NCBI RefSeq assembly: GCF_041200145.1
Contig: NZ_CP165734.1
Span: 1,116,001-1,180,000, forward strand
DNA length: 64,000 bases
Direction: 5' to 3'
Source of the DNA: Bradyrhizobium sp. LLZ17
GTDB taxonomy: Bacteria > Pseudomonadota > Alphaproteobacteria > Rhizobiales > Xanthobacteraceae
Shown here: positions 1 to 11,216 of the stretch, piece by piece
How positions within the stretch are numbered: position 1 is the stretch's first letter
Layout of the letters: each line of letters begins with the position of its first letter
The notes under the pieces: model-generated
Database searches by the model: none
What the model was told of the DNA's origin: nothing
Seen by the model: the letters and a program-made list of their open reading frames with translations, nothing else
Program-made: the position numbers and the translations under genes

Positions 1-1
1 G

Positions 2-904
2 CGGTTCGAGGAGAAGGCCGGCCAGCTTTACGGCATGGGCGCGATCGGCGGCTTCTGCCATCTCTATATCGGCCAGGAGGCCGTGGTGGTCGGCATGCAG
101 ATGGCCCTGAAGCAGGGCGATGAGGTCATCACCGGCTATCGTGACCACGGTCATATGCTTGCCACCGGCATGGAGGCCAAGGGCGTGATGGCCGAGCTCA
201 CCGGCCGGCGCGGCGGCTATTCCAAGGGCAAGGGCGGCTCCATGCACATGTTCAGCAAGGAGAAGCATTTTTACGGCGGCCATGGCATCGTCGGCGCCCA
301 GGTCTCGCTCGGCACCGGGCTTGCGTTCGCCAATCATTATCGCGGCAACGACAATGTCAGCGTCACCTATTTCGGCGACGGCGCGGCCAACCAGGGCCAG
401 GTCTATGAGAGCTTCAACATGGCGGAGCTCTGGAAGCTGCCGGTGATCTACGTCATCGAGAACAACCGTTATGCCATGGGTACGTCGGTCTCACGCGCCT
501 CTGCGCAGCAGGATTTTTCCAAACGCGGCGCGTCCTTCAATATTCCCGGCATGCAGGTCGACGGCATGGACGTCCGCGCGGTCAAGGCCGCCGCCGACGA
601 GGCCACCGCCTGGTGCCGGGCCGGCAAGGGACCGATGATTCTGGAAATGCAGACTTACCGCTATCGCGGCCACTCGATGTCCGACCCCGCAAAGTACAGA
701 ACGCGCGAGGAGGTCGAAAAGGTCCGCCATGACCAGGACCCGATCGAGCAGGTGCGCAACCGCCTGCTCGCGGCCAAGGTCAGCGAGCAGGATCTCAAGG
801 CGATCGACGCGGAGGTGCGTGAGATCGTCAACGCGTCCGCCGATTTTGCCCAACACGACCCCGAGCCGGATCCCGCCGAGCTCTGGACCGACGTTTACCG
901 CTGA
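2..904 (+). CDS. pdhA: Pyruvate dehydrogenase E1 component subunit alpha (5' end outside window)
   Basis: Thiamine-diphosphate-dependent E1-alpha, which with E1-beta decarboxylates pyruvate and acetylates the lipoyl arm of E2. The reading frame is open from base 2, so the N-terminus lies before the window. Visible are the conserved [12 protein letters not shown] stretch, the ThDP signature starting GDGAANQGQ at about base 374 and closing with ENN about 29 residues later, and the loop YRGHSMSDP that carries the regulatory serine in this family. The end, LWTDVYR, is the normal C-terminus. pdhB follows after 29 bases, so this is the first visible gene of the pdh operon. Confidence 0.97.
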   Translation, partial: RFEEKAGQLYGMGAIGGFCHLYIGQEAVVVGMQMALKQGDEVITGYRDHGHMLATGMEAKGVMAELTGRRGGYSKGKGGSMHMFSKEKHFYGGHGIVGAQVSLGTGLAFANHYRGNDNVSVTYFGDGAANQGQVYESFNMAELWKLPVIYVIENNRYAMGTSVSRASAQQDFSKRGASFNIPGMQVDGMDVRAVKAAADEATAWCRAGKGPMILEMQTYRYRGHSMSDPAKYRTREEVEKVRHDQDPIEQVRNRLLAAKVSEQDLKAIDAEVREIVNASADFAQHDPEPDPAELWTDVYR

Positions 905-933
905 ACGCGCGCAAGCTTTCCCTTGGAGTCGAT

Positions 934-2324
<1,391 letters not shown>

Positions 2325-2327
2325 GCC

Positions 2328-2630
2328 ATGGCGGGCCCGAAGGAGCAGCCATTGCCGCCCGACGTCCTCGCCCGCGACGATGCGGTCGAGATTCTGCGCG
2401 TGTTCGTGCTGGACGGCGGGTTGTCGATGGCGTTCCAGCGTGCTTTCGAAGAGCCGGATATGTGGGGCCTGCTGTTGGTCGATCTCGCCCGCCATGCCGC
2501 GCGCGCCTATGCGCGCGAGAGTGAATATACCGAGGAGGACGCCATGAACCGTATCCTCGAGATGTTCCAGGCCGAGATCGAGCGACCGACCGACACCGGA
2601 ACGACCACACCACGGGCGAAGGGACACTGA
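2328..2630 (+). CDS. DUF5076 domain-containing protein
   Basis: A 100-residue soluble protein of the DUF5076 family, function unknown. Conserved features include the N-terminal LPPDVLARDDAVEILRVFV, the central WGLLLVDLARHAARAYA and the tail ILEMFQAEIERPTD. It starts 3 bases after the pdhB stop and ends 2 bases before the next start, so it is almost certainly translated with the pdh operon. A homologue between pdhB and pdhC is familiar in Bradyrhizobium relatives, which suggests a role linked to the complex, but nothing in the sequence says what it does. Confidence 0.85.
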   Translation: MAGPKEQPLPPDVLARDDAVEILRVFVLDGGLSMAFQRAFEEPDMWGLLLVDLARHAARAYARESEYTEEDAMNRILEMFQAEIERPTDTGTTTPRAKGH

Positions 2631-2632
2631 CC

Positions 2633-3084
2633 GTGGCAGTTGAATCCCGCCACTTCGATTTCATGCTGGAGGCGATCCGCGAGGCGGAAGCCTCGATCGC
2701 GCAGGGCGGCCTGCCGATCGGCGCCGTGTTGACGCGCGACAACAAGATCATCGCCCGCGGCCATAACAACCGTGTGCAGGAGAACAATGTCATTCTGCAC
2801 GGCGAGATGAGCTGCTTGCGCGAGGCCGGCACCATCTCATTCCACGACACCGTCATGTACACCACGCTGTCGCCATGCTCGATGTGTGCCGGCGCGCTCG
2901 CTTTGTTCAAGGTCTCGCTGGTGGTGATCGGAGAATCCGTCACTTTCGCGGGCTCCAAGGACATTCTCGACAAGTTCGGGATTCCTGGATCGACCTTGCC
3001 GACGACCGCTCGATCACCATGATGAAGTCGTGGCGTTCCATCCCTGCCAATGAGCGCCTCTGGCAAGGCGACATCGGCAACTAA
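2633..3084 (+). CDS. Cytosine deaminase-like nucleoside deaminase (one-base frameshift)
   Basis: Zinc-dependent CDA-fold deaminase. The zinc motifs are HGE (in ILHGEMSCLREAG) and PCSMC (in TTLSPCSMCAGAL). The surrounding text, such as GHNNRVQ and VVIGESVTF, resembles yeast-type cytosine deaminase (Fcy1) more than TadA, so the substrate is probably a free base; this is inference. The GTG start at 2633 sits 2 bases after the DUF5076 stop. The frame breaks at about 2984 in KFGIP; one added base restores WIDLADDRSITMMKSWRSI to a stop at 3084 (150 residues). It lies inside the pdh operon. tadA is the main alternative. Confidence 0.8.
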
Positions 3085-3144
3085 CCTGGTCTGTTCGTCC
3101 TCGCTCCCGGGGACGAATTTTTGAAAGTTCTTCGTGAGGTCAGC

Positions 3145-4491
3145 ATGCCCATCAACATCCTGATGCCCGCTCTTTCGCCAACGATGGAGAAGGGCAACCT
3201 CGCCAAGTGGCTGAAGAAGGAAGGCGACAAGGTCAAATCCGGCGACATCATCGCCGAGATCGAGACCGACAAGGCGACCATGGAGGTCGAGGCCATCGAC
3301 GAAGGCACGATCGCCAAGATCCTCGTCGCCGAGGGCACGCAGGACGTCCCGGTCAATGACGTGATCGCGGTGCTGGCCGGCGAAGGCGAGGATTTGAAGG
3401 CGGCAAGTGCGGGGGCTGCGAAGCCCAGCGCCTCCGCTGCGCCACCCAAAGCCGCTGCAGCTCCCGCTGCTGCGCCGGCGCCCGCACCCGCTGCTCCGAA
3501 AGCTCCGCCGCCTGCCGCCGCACCGCAGGCTGCGGCTCCGGCTGCACAGAGCAACGGCCATGGCGGTCGCGTATTCTCCTCACCGCTGGCGCGCCGTCTC
3601 GCCAAGGATGCCGGTATCGATGTTGCGATGGTGACGGGGAGTGGTCCGCACGGCCGCGTCGTTGCGCGCGACGTCGAGCAGGCCAAGTCCGGCAAAGGCC
3701 TTAAGGCACCCGCCGCGGCTCCATCCGCGGCGCCGTCGGTTGCGCCGACCATGTCGGACAAGCAGATCCTGTCGCTGTTCGAGCCCGGCTCCTACGACGT
3801 CGTCCCGCATGATGGCATGCGCCGCACCATCGCGCAGCGCCTGACCGCGTCGATCCAGAACGTGCCGCACTTCTACCTCACGATCGATTGCGACATCGGC
3901 AAGCTGCTCGCCGCACGCGAGGAGATCAACGCGGCTGCTCCCAAGGACAAGGAGAAGAAGCCGCTCTACAAGATCTCGGTCAATGATTTCGTCATCAAGG
4001 CGATGGCCGTGGCGCTGCAGAGGATCCCGAACTGCAATGTGAGCTGGACCGAGTCCGGCATGGTCAAGCACCACCATTCCGACGTCGGCGTTGCGGTCGC
4101 GATGCCGGGTGGCCTGATCACGCCGATCATCCGCAAGGCCGAGACCAAGACGCTCTCGACCATCTCCAACGAGATGAAGGATTTTGCCGCCCGCGCCCGC
4201 TCGCGCAAGCTCAAGCCCGAGGAATACCAGGGAGGCACCACCGCGGTCTCAAATCTCGGCATGTTCGGCATCAGCCACTTCACGGCCGTGATCAATCCGC
4301 CGCATGCGACCATCCTCGCGGTCGGCACCAGCGAGGAACGCCCCGTCGTGCGCGGCGGCAAGATCGAGATCGCAAATATGATGAGCGTGACCTTGTCCTG
4401 CGATCATCGCGCCATCGACGGCGCGCTCGGCGCCGAGCTGATCGGCGCGTTCAAGCAGCTGATCGAAAACCCCGTCATGATGATGGTCTGA
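3145..4491 (+). CDS. pdhC: Pyruvate dehydrogenase complex dihydrolipoamide acetyltransferase (E2)
   Basis: E2 core, 448 residues, moving acetyl groups from lipoyl-Lys to CoA. Domains in order: lipoyl domain (residues 1-76, modified Lys43 in ETDKATME), Ala/Pro-rich linker, peripheral subunit-binding domain (FSSPLARRLAKDAGID to HGRVVARDVE), second linker, and catalytic domain ending with the active-site motif DHRAIDG near the C-terminus. I chose ATG 3145 because it begins the lipoyl domain exactly (MPINILMPAL), follows a GAGGT-type ribosome site and matches the PdhB N-terminus; an in-frame ATG at 3121 lies upstream. Intact in this sequence. Confidence 0.96.
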   Translation: MPINILMPALSPTMEKGNLAKWLKKEGDKVKSGDIIAEIETDKATMEVEAIDEGTIAKILVAEGTQDVPVNDVIAVLAGEGEDLKAASAGAAKPSASAAPPKAAAAPAAAPAPAPAAPKAPPPAAAPQAAAPAAQSNGHGGRVFSSPLARRLAKDAGIDVAMVTGSGPHGRVVARDVEQAKSGKGLKAPAAAPSAAPSVAPTMSDKQILSLFEPGSYDVVPHDGMRRTIAQRLTASIQNVPHFYLTIDCDIGKLLAAREEINAAAPKDKEKKPLYKISVNDFVIKAMAVALQRIPNCNVSWTESGMVKHHHSDVGVAVAMPGGLITPIIRKAETKTLSTISNEMKDFAARARSRKLKPEEYQGGTTAVSNLGMFGISHFTAVINPPHATILAVGTSEERPVVRGGKIEIANMMSVTLSCDHRAIDGALGAELIGAFKQLIENPVMMMV

Positions 4492-4508
4492 GCCGAGAGC
4501 TGTGAATA

Positions 4509-4606
4509 CGTAGGGTGGGCAAAGGCGCAAGGCGCCGTGCCCACCTTGTTTCGTACGCGTTAAACGGCGGTGGGCGCGCTTCGCTTTGCCCACTCTGCGA
4601 AGTCAG
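4509..4606. repeat. Intergenic inverted repeat of the 'GGTGGGCA' family between pdhC and lpdA
   Basis: Two hairpins in tandem. The first pairs GGTGGGCA (4514-4521) with TGCCCACC (4538-4545), with an inner GGCGC/GCGCC stem, and is followed by TTGTTT, so it could also end pdhC transcription. The second pairs GTGGGC (4570-4575) with GCCCAC (4588-4593). I recognise this as a common intergenic repeat in Bradyrhizobium-type genomes; copy number cannot be seen here. Confidence 0.6.
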
Positions 4607-4622
4607 TTGAACGGGAGCCCGC

Positions 4623-6040
4623 ATGGCCGACACATCCTTCGACGTCATTATCATCGGCTCCGGTCCTGGCGGCTATGTCACGGCGATCCGGGCTGCGCAG
4701 CTCGGCTTCAAGGTCGCGATCGTCGAAAAATCCTATCTCGGCGGCATCTGCCTGAACTGGGGCTGCATCCCGACCAAGGCGCTGCTGCGCTCGGCGGAGA
4801 TCTATCACTACATGCAGCACGCCAAGGATTACGGTCTGTCGGCCGACAACGTCTCGTTCGATCCGAAAGCCGTGGTGCAGCGCTCGCGCGGTGTCTCCAA
4901 GCGGCTGAATGATGGCGTCGGCTTCCTGATGAAGAAGAACAAGGTGAGCGTGATCTGGGGCGCGGCCTCGATCGACGGGCCCGGCAAGGTCACGGTGAAG
5001 AAGTCCGACGTCGAGGGGCCGAAGGGCGCGCTGGGCGAGGGCAGCTATCAGGCCAAGCACATCATCCTCGCGACCGGCGCGCGGCCGCGCGTGCTGCCGG
5101 GGCTCGAGCCCGACAAGAAGCTGATCTGGACCTATTTCGAGGCGATGGTTCCGGAGCGGATGCCGAAGTCGCTGCTGGTGATGGGCTCGGGCGCGATCGG
5201 GATCGAGTTCGCATCTTTCTTCAAGACGATGGGCTCTGATGTCACGGTGGTCGAGGTGCTGCCGCAGATCTTGCCGGTCGAGGACGCCGAGATTGCCGGT
5301 CTGGCCCGCAAGCGCCTTGAGAAGCAGGGTATCAAGATCCTCACCAACACGGGTGTAACGAAGCTCGAGAAAAAGAGCGACAGCGTCGTCGCAACGCTGG
5401 ACGACGGCAAGGCCAAGCAGACCGCGGAATTCGAGCGCGTGATCTCGGCCGTCGGCGTCGTCGGCAACATCGAGAATCTCGGCCTCGAAAAGCTCGGCGT
5501 CAAAACCGATCGCGGTTGCATCGTGATCGACGGTTACGGCAAGACCAACATTCCCGGCATCTACGCCATCGGCGATGTCGCAGGCCCCCCATGCTCGCGC
5601 ACAAGGCCGAGCATGAAGGCGTGGTCTGCGTCGAGGCGATCAAGGGCCTGCATCCGCATCCCATGGACAAGTTGATGATCCCGGGCTGCACCTACTGCCA
5701 GCCGCAGGTCGCCTCGGTCGGCCTGACGGAAGCCAAGGCCAAGGAGAACGGCCGCGAGATTCGCGTCGGCCGCTTCCCCTTCGTCGGCAACGGCAAGGCG
5801 ATCGCGCTCGGCGAGGACCAGGGCCTGGTCAAGGTGATCTTCGACAAGAAGACCGGCCAGCTGCTCGGCGCCCATATGGTCGGCGCGGAGGTCACCGAGT
5901 TGATCCAGGGCTACGTGGTCGCCATGAATTTGGAGACCACGGAAGAAGAGCTGATGCACACGGTCTTCCCGCATCCGACCCTGTCGGAGATGATGAAGGA
6001 GGCTGTGCTGGATGCTTATGGGCGGGTGTTGAATATCTGA
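4623..6040 (+). CDS. lpdA: Dihydrolipoyl dehydrogenase, E3 (one-base frameshift)
   Basis: FAD flavoprotein that reoxidises dihydrolipoamide on E2 and reduces NAD+. Visible: FAD loop GSGPGGYVTAIRAAQLG (residues 12-28), redox disulfide CLNWGC (Cys43/Cys48), NAD loop GSGAIGIEFASFF, and C-terminal HPTLSEMMKEA carrying the His-Glu active-site pair. The frame breaks at 5585-5590, where GDVAGPP MLAHKAEHEGV needs seven C but six are present. The span is 3n+2, giving 472 residues once corrected. It follows pdhC after a repeat that may act as terminator, so it may have its own promoter. Confidence 0.95.
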
Positions 6041-6065
6041 TGGGCGCGCGTCGCATCTGCCAGTC

Positions 6066-6203
6066 CGTCATCCTGAGGTGCGAGCTGCGCGGTGCGCAGC
6101 GCCGTGCAGAGAGCCTCGAAGGATGAACGGCCGAGATGCAGCAGCGGGGCTGTCGCTCCCCATACGGCGCGATGCGCCGCATGGCTCGCACCTCAGGGTG
6201 ACG
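6066..6203. repeat. Long imperfect palindromic intergenic repeat
   Basis: Left arm 6066-6084 and right arm 6185-6203 are inverted copies matching at 18 of 19 positions (core TCCTGAGGTGCGAG). The interior holds CTCGAAGGATGA and a GC-rich segment. The element fills the gap between lpdA and the threonine synthase gene. Its outer and inner words also occur in the element at 8.6 kb, so both belong to one repeat family. Confidence 0.7.
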
Positions 6204-6246
6204 GTCTAGTAATGAATGGATCAGAATAAGAAGAGGAAATCACCCC

Positions 6247-7488
6247 ATGCACGACAACGACAACCTCACCATCGAGCGTCCGACCTTCGTCACCCATCTC
6301 GAATGCGCGATGGAGGGCGACCACTACGCCGCTGACCAGGTCCACAACCTCTCCAAGGCCGGCAAGCCGCTGCTGGTGCGCTACGATCTTGCTGGCGTCA
6401 AGAAGTCGCTGACCAAGGACGCACTAAGCCAGCGCCCCGCCGACATGTGGCGCTACCGCGAGCTGATGCCCGTGCGCAAATGCAAGGACATCGTCTCGCT
6501 CGGCGAGGTCACGACGCCGCTGATCCGGCTGCCGAAGCTTGGCGCAAAGCTCGGTGGCGGCGAGATCATCGTGAAGGACGAGGGACGGCTCCCGACCGGC
6601 TCGTTCAAGGCGCGGGGCCTCGTGATGGCGGTGTCGATGGGCAAGGCGCTGGGCATCAAGCATATGGCGATGCCGACTAACGGCAATGCCGGCGCGGCGC
6701 TCGCGGCCTATGCGACGTCCTGCGGCATCAAGACCACGATCTTCTGTCCGGCTGACACGCCGGAGGTGAACGTCAGCGAGATCGAGCTTCAGGGCGCGAC
6801 GGTTTACCGCGTCAACGGCTATATCGACGATTGCGGCAAGATCGTCGGCGAGGGGAAAACGAAAGTCGGCTGGTTCGACACCTCGACGCTGAAGGAGCCG
6901 TATCGCATCGAAGGCAAGAAGACGATGGGCCTCGAACTCGCCGAGCAGCTCGGCTGGGACGTGCCCGACGTGATCTTCTATCCGACCGGTGGCGGCACCG
7001 GCCTGATCGGCATGTGGAAGGCGTTTGACGAGCTGGAGAAGATCGGGTTCATCGGCTCGAAGCGCCCGCGCATGGTCGCGGTACAGGCCTCCGGCTGCGC
7101 GCCGATGGTGCGCGCGTACGAGGCCGGTACGGAGCATGCGACGCGCTGGGAGGACGCTCACACCATCGCGTCGGGCATCCGCGTGCCGCAGGCGATCGGC
7201 GACTTCCTGATCCTGCGCGCGGTGCGCGAGAGCAAGGGCTTTGCCATTGCGGTCGACGACGACAAAATTTCGTCGGCGCTCAACGAAGTCGCGCGCGAGG
7301 AGGGGCTGTTGCTGTGCCCGGAGGGCGCCGCCACCTACGCCGCTTACAAGGACAGCCTCGCCGATGGCCGCGTCAGCAAAAACGACCGCGTGATGCTGTT
7401 CAATTGCGCCACCGGTTTGAAATACCCGCTGCCGCCGGTGACCCGTACGCTCGATCGCCACAAGCCAATCGATTATTCGCAGTTCTAG
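6247..7488 (+). CDS. Threonine synthase-like PLP-dependent enzyme
   Basis: Fold-type II PLP enzyme, 413 residues. The Schiff-base Lys is in GSFKARG, followed by the substrate/phosphate loop PTNGNAGAALAAYA and the PLP-phosphate loop PTGGGTGLIGMWK. The overall text matches threonine synthases that convert O-phosphohomoserine to threonine, including the N-terminal cysteine-containing segment THLECAMEG. Bacteria of this group often carry more than one thrC-like gene, so this may not be the main biosynthetic copy; related lyases are the alternative. It is followed 76 bases later by a TctC-type gene on the same strand. Confidence 0.8.
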   Translation: MHDNDNLTIERPTFVTHLECAMEGDHYAADQVHNLSKAGKPLLVRYDLAGVKKSLTKDALSQRPADMWRYRELMPVRKCKDIVSLGEVTTPLIRLPKLGAKLGGGEIIVKDEGRLPTGSFKARGLVMAVSMGKALGIKHMAMPTNGNAGAALAAYATSCGIKTTIFCPADTPEVNVSEIELQGATVYRVNGYIDDCGKIVGEGKTKVGWFDTSTLKEPYRIEGKKTMGLELAEQLGWDVPDVIFYPTGGGTGLIGMWKAFDELEKIGFIGSKRPRMVAVQASGCAPMVRAYEAGTEHATRWEDAHTIASGIRVPQAIGDFLILRAVRESKGFAIAVDDDKISSALNEVAREEGLLLCPEGAATYAAYKDSLADGRVSKNDRVMLFNCATGLKYPLPPVTRTLDRHKPIDYSQF

Positions 7489-7564
7489 AACTTCTCCCTC
7501 GCCCCGTTCCCCGTAAGCGCGGCGAGGTGAAGAAAAACAAAAGCGACAATGCTGGGAGAGAACA

Positions 7565-8536
7565 ATGACCAAGGCCGTCTCGGCCGCACTGATCGGCATT
7601 CTCGCTCTCACTGCCGCCGCGCGCGCCGACAATTATCCCTCGCATCCCATCACCATCATCGTCCCGTTTGCGGCCGGCGGTCCGTCGGACGCAATGGCGC
7701 GGGTGCTGGCCGACCGGATGCGCGTCACTCTCGGTCAACCGCTGGTGATCGAGAACGTCACCGGCGCCGGCGGCTCGATCGGCGTCGGCCGCGCCGTGCA
7801 TTCGGCGCCCGACGGCTACACCATCTCCTTCGGCCATCTCGGCACCCATGTGGCCAATGGCGCCGTCTACAAGCTCAACTACGATCTCGTCACCGATCTC
7901 GAACCTGTCGTGCTCTTGCCGAGCAACCCGATGATCGTCGTCAGCAAGAACGCGGTGCCGGCGACCTCGGTGAAGGAATTGCTGGCCTGGCTGAAGTCGC
8001 GACCGTCGCCGCCGACGGCCGGCACGGCTGGCGCAGGCTCCGGCAGCCATATCGCCGGCGTCTATTTCGAGAACGTCTCCGGCATCAAGCTGCAATATGT
8101 GCCGTATCGCGGCACCGCGCCTGCGCTGAACGATCTCATTGCCGGCCAGATCGACATCATCGTCGACCAGACCTCCAACTCCATCAACCAGGTCCGCGCC
8201 GGCACCATCCGCGCCTACGCCATCACCGACGACAAACGGCTTGCGTCCGCGCCGGAGATCCCGACCGCGGAGGAGGCGGGGCTGAAAGGCTTCAAGATGA
8301 CGCTGTGGTCGGGCCTCTGGGTGCCGAAGGGTACGCCGAAGGAGATCGTGACCAAGCTCAACGCCGCCGCGGTGGAAGCGCTGAACGATCCCGCCGTGAA
8401 GAAGCAGCTCGAAAGCCAGGGCCTCGAGATGACACCTTCGGATCAGCTCACCCCCGAAGCCCTCGGCGCCCGCCAGAAGGCCGAGATTGCGAAATGGTGG
8501 CCGATCATCAAGGCGGCGAATATCACGGTGGAATGA
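7565..8536 (+). CDS. Tripartite tricarboxylate transporter substrate-binding protein (TctC/Bug family)
   Basis: Periplasmic solute-binding protein, 323 residues. An N-terminal signal peptide (AALIGILALTAAARA, cleavage near ARA-DN) precedes the Bug/TctC fold: YPSHPITIIVPFAAGGPSD, GAGGSIG, a central DLEPVVLLPSNPM and a C-terminal GLWVPKGTPKEIV. Such proteins capture carboxylates; the ligand cannot be read from sequence. No TctA/TctB membrane genes are adjacent, which is usual for the many orphan Bug proteins. The ATG at 7565 follows GGGAGAACA, a good ribosome site. Confidence 0.88.
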   Translation: MTKAVSAALIGILALTAAARADNYPSHPITIIVPFAAGGPSDAMARVLADRMRVTLGQPLVIENVTGAGGSIGVGRAVHSAPDGYTISFGHLGTHVANGAVYKLNYDLVTDLEPVVLLPSNPMIVVSKNAVPATSVKELLAWLKSRPSPPTAGTAGAGSGSHIAGVYFENVSGIKLQYVPYRGTAPALNDLIAGQIDIIVDQTSNSINQVRAGTIRAYAITDDKRLASAPEIPTAEEAGLKGFKMTLWSGLWVPKGTPKEIVTKLNAAAVEALNDPAVKKQLESQGLEMTPSDQLTPEALGARQKAEIAKWWPIIKAANITVE

Positions 8537-8564
8537 AGGCGAACTCGCGTGTCTCGGCTCACTC

Positions 8565-8712
8565 TCCGACCTCATCCTGGGGAGGCCGTCACCGGGTCCG
8601 CGCAAAGCGCGGCCCGATGACAGGCTCCGCGGCCGTCTCGAAGGATCGCCGCGGGCGAGAGCGGGGGCCTTCATCCTTCGAGACGCCTGCCTCGCAGGCC
8701 CTCAGGATGAGG
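8565..8712. repeat. Palindromic intergenic repeat, same family as the 6.1 kb element
   Basis: Outer arms CTCATCCT (8571-8578) and AGGATGAG (8704-8711) enclose a perfect 13-base inverted repeat, CGTCTCGAAGGAT (8634-8646) against ATCCTTCGAGACG (8673-8685). The words CTCGAAGGAT and TCATCCTG are shared with the element at 6066-6203. It lies between convergent genes, where it could fold in either transcript. Confidence 0.65.
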
Positions 8713-8736
8713 CGGTAGAGCGGATGCCCGCCAAAC

Positions 8737-10895
8737 TTATTCCGGTCCCGTATATCCCACCGGCGTCGCCTTGGCGCTCGCATCATGCGTCACCACGCGC
8801 TGGTCGCTCTTCCCCGCCACCACGCCACTGCCCTCGAACCGCGCGCGATAGACCAGCACGTTCTCCATCACGCGCTGGACGTAGTTGCGCGTCTCCGACA
8901 GCGGAATGCGCTCGACCCAGTCGACCGGGTCGACCTTGGGATCGCGGGGGTCGCCATGCGCCTGCACCCATTCGCGCACCCGGCCTCGGCCGGCATTGTA
9001 GCCGGCGAAGGTCATGATCTGGCTGCCGTGATATTCCGACATCAGCGCGCTGAGCTCGGCCGCGCCCATCTGCGTGTTATAAACGGGATCGGAAACCATC
9101 CTGTCCCAGTCATACGTGACGCCGAAGCGCTTGGCGGTGTCGCGGCCGGCTTCCGGCGTCACCTGCATCAGGCCGACGGCGTTGGCGGCCGATTTGTCGC
9201 GCTGGTTGAACGAGCTTTCGGTGCGCGCCACGGAATAGATCACGCTGGTCTCGATCGCGGGCGCAACCTGCTTGTGCTCGGGAATGCCGATGGTCGGGAA
9301 GGCGTACTGGTCCAGCGCCAGCCCGCGTGCCAGCGCCGACTTGCCGATCTCAAGCATGACACGTGCATCGTTGCGTCGGCCGGCGAGTTCGGCGAGTCCA
9401 TTGAGGGCGGCGACGTCGGTGCTCTCCTTGGCAAAATCCTCGGCGTAATAAAACACCAGGTCGCGCTCGCCGATCCCGTAGAGCATGTCGGCGGCGCGGA
9501 CGCGCTCGTCCGCGGGCGGCGTGTCGGCTGAGGTCAGCACCGGCGAGGGCCCGCGCAGCTCGATTCCCTCGAGGCCAAGCCGTGCACGGGCAAGCTGGCC
9601 GTAATAGGCGGTTGGATAGCGCGCGGCCGCTTGATAACTCAGACGCGCGTCGGCCGTGGCGTTCATCGCCTCCGCCGCTCGGCCGCGCCAATAATGCGCC
9701 CGCGACAATGCGATCGGATTGGCCGAGCCCTCGTCGATCGCGGCGAAGTGCATCATGGCCGCCTTGGGATCGTCGAGATAGCGCAGTGCGATCCAGCCGC
9801 ACATGAAGTGATAGTCAACGCGGTAGACCTCCATCTCCGGGATCGCGGCCGCGCGCACCACGTCATAGGCGGTCTTGAACTTGCCCTGGTCGAGCAGCTT
9901 TCGCGCAAGCAGGCGGCGCTCGCGCCACCACGCATCGGTGTCCTGGGCCGCCATCGTGTCGGGCGCGGCGGCCAAAATGACATCGGCAGCGTCGTCGATG
10001 TGGTCCTTCTGGAGCTGCCATTGCGCGCGGCACAGCACATAGCCGAGATCGCGGCGCGCCTCGGTGGAGACCTCGTCGAGATAGTCCTTGGCTTTGTTTT
10101 CCTTGCCGTTGACCGCGGCGCAGGCCTTGACGATCGCCAGCGCGTCCTCGCCGAGCCGCTTGGCGGCGCGCCGTGCACCGGCATAGTCCTTGGCGCCCAG
10201 GCGCTTGTCCATGCGGGCGCGATGATCCTCGGCGCTCAGGAGATCGTGGAACGCTTCGTAGAATCCTCCTCGCTGCGTTCGGACAATTCATCCGTGCGCC
10301 AGGCCTCGCGCACGAGACGTGCGGCCCTGTCGCTGTCGCCTTCCATGAGCAGCACGCGGGCGAGCGCAAATTTGCCTTTGGCGCTGGTCGGTCGGTCCAT
10401 CGTGAATTTGTGCACGGTGGCTGCGTCGCTCTTTTCCTGCCACAGCCGCGCCTCGGCGCGCCGGCGCAGAAGCGCGCTGCTCGGCCAATCCGGATTGGCG
10501 GCGAGGAAGGCGGCGTAGCGCTTGAAATTCGCCGTGCTCTCGGAATGGCGCAGCATGAACCAGTCGGCGAGCTTTTGCCCGGCGGGATCGGCGATGCGGT
10601 CGCGCGCCGCGCTCGCCTCGTCGGTCTTGCCCTTGCGCGCGAGGTCGATGGCGTCCTTCAGCGCGGCGAGATCGCCCGTGAGCGGCGGCGGTGCCGGCTT
10701 GTCCGCGGGCTCATCGTCGTGCTTCTTCGATTTGCGTTTGGCCTCGGCATGCTTGCCGTGCTTGCCGGCCTTGGCCTCATGCGTCTTTTTCGACGCGGAT
10801 GATTTGTGACTGCTCTTGGCTGCCAGCTCCGTCGGAACGAGCGCCAAGGCAGCCATGGCAACGACACACGCGAGCGAGCGTAGGCACTGGTTCAT
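8737..10895 (-). CDS. Soluble lytic murein transglycosylase (one-base frameshift)
   Basis: Periplasmic SLT-family enzyme that cleaves peptidoglycan with formation of anhydro-muropeptides. A signal peptide (MNQCLRSLACVVAMAAL to ELAA) is followed by a Lys/His-rich linker, a long alpha-helical superhelix and a C-terminal SLT domain with catalytic Glu in ARTESSFN, then AVGLMQVTP and AGYNAGRGRV. ATG 10895 is preceded by a GGGGGA ribosome site. The frame breaks at about 10261-10266 (SERSEE, then FYEAFHDLLSAEDHRARMDKR one frame over). The corrected protein is 719 residues. Divergent from the cyclase gene. Confidence 0.9.
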
Positions 10896-11216
10896 TGCGT
10901 GGTCCCCCTGCGAAACCAGTACAAACCAAATCCGCGACGACATGCGGCTCGAGAATCAAAACGCCATCAAAAACGGCGACGCAGCATCGTTTCGCATTCC
11001 TCACGCTTCCGCAACAATGCGGCAAAATACGGATGGACGGCGGGAACTTGTACAACGGGCGGTAGAACGGGCCTTTAATCTTCATTAACGAATAAGGCTG
11101 GTGCGACAGGAGAGGGCGGCGCTCGGGGCCGGAATTGGCCAGATTGCGCGTATTCCCGGGCCCAAAACCGGTGTATTGAGTTCCATATCCGTCCTTTCAG
11201 CGTTTGCCCCGCACAT
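10896..11216. other. Intergenic region between divergent transglycosylase and cyclase genes
   Basis: About 320 bases with no supportable gene. It must hold promoters for both divergent genes, but I cannot pick convincing -35/-10 boxes. The stretch 11075-11095 (TTTAATCTTCATTAACGAAT) is distinctly AT-rich against the background and is the likeliest control site. Confidence 0.4.
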
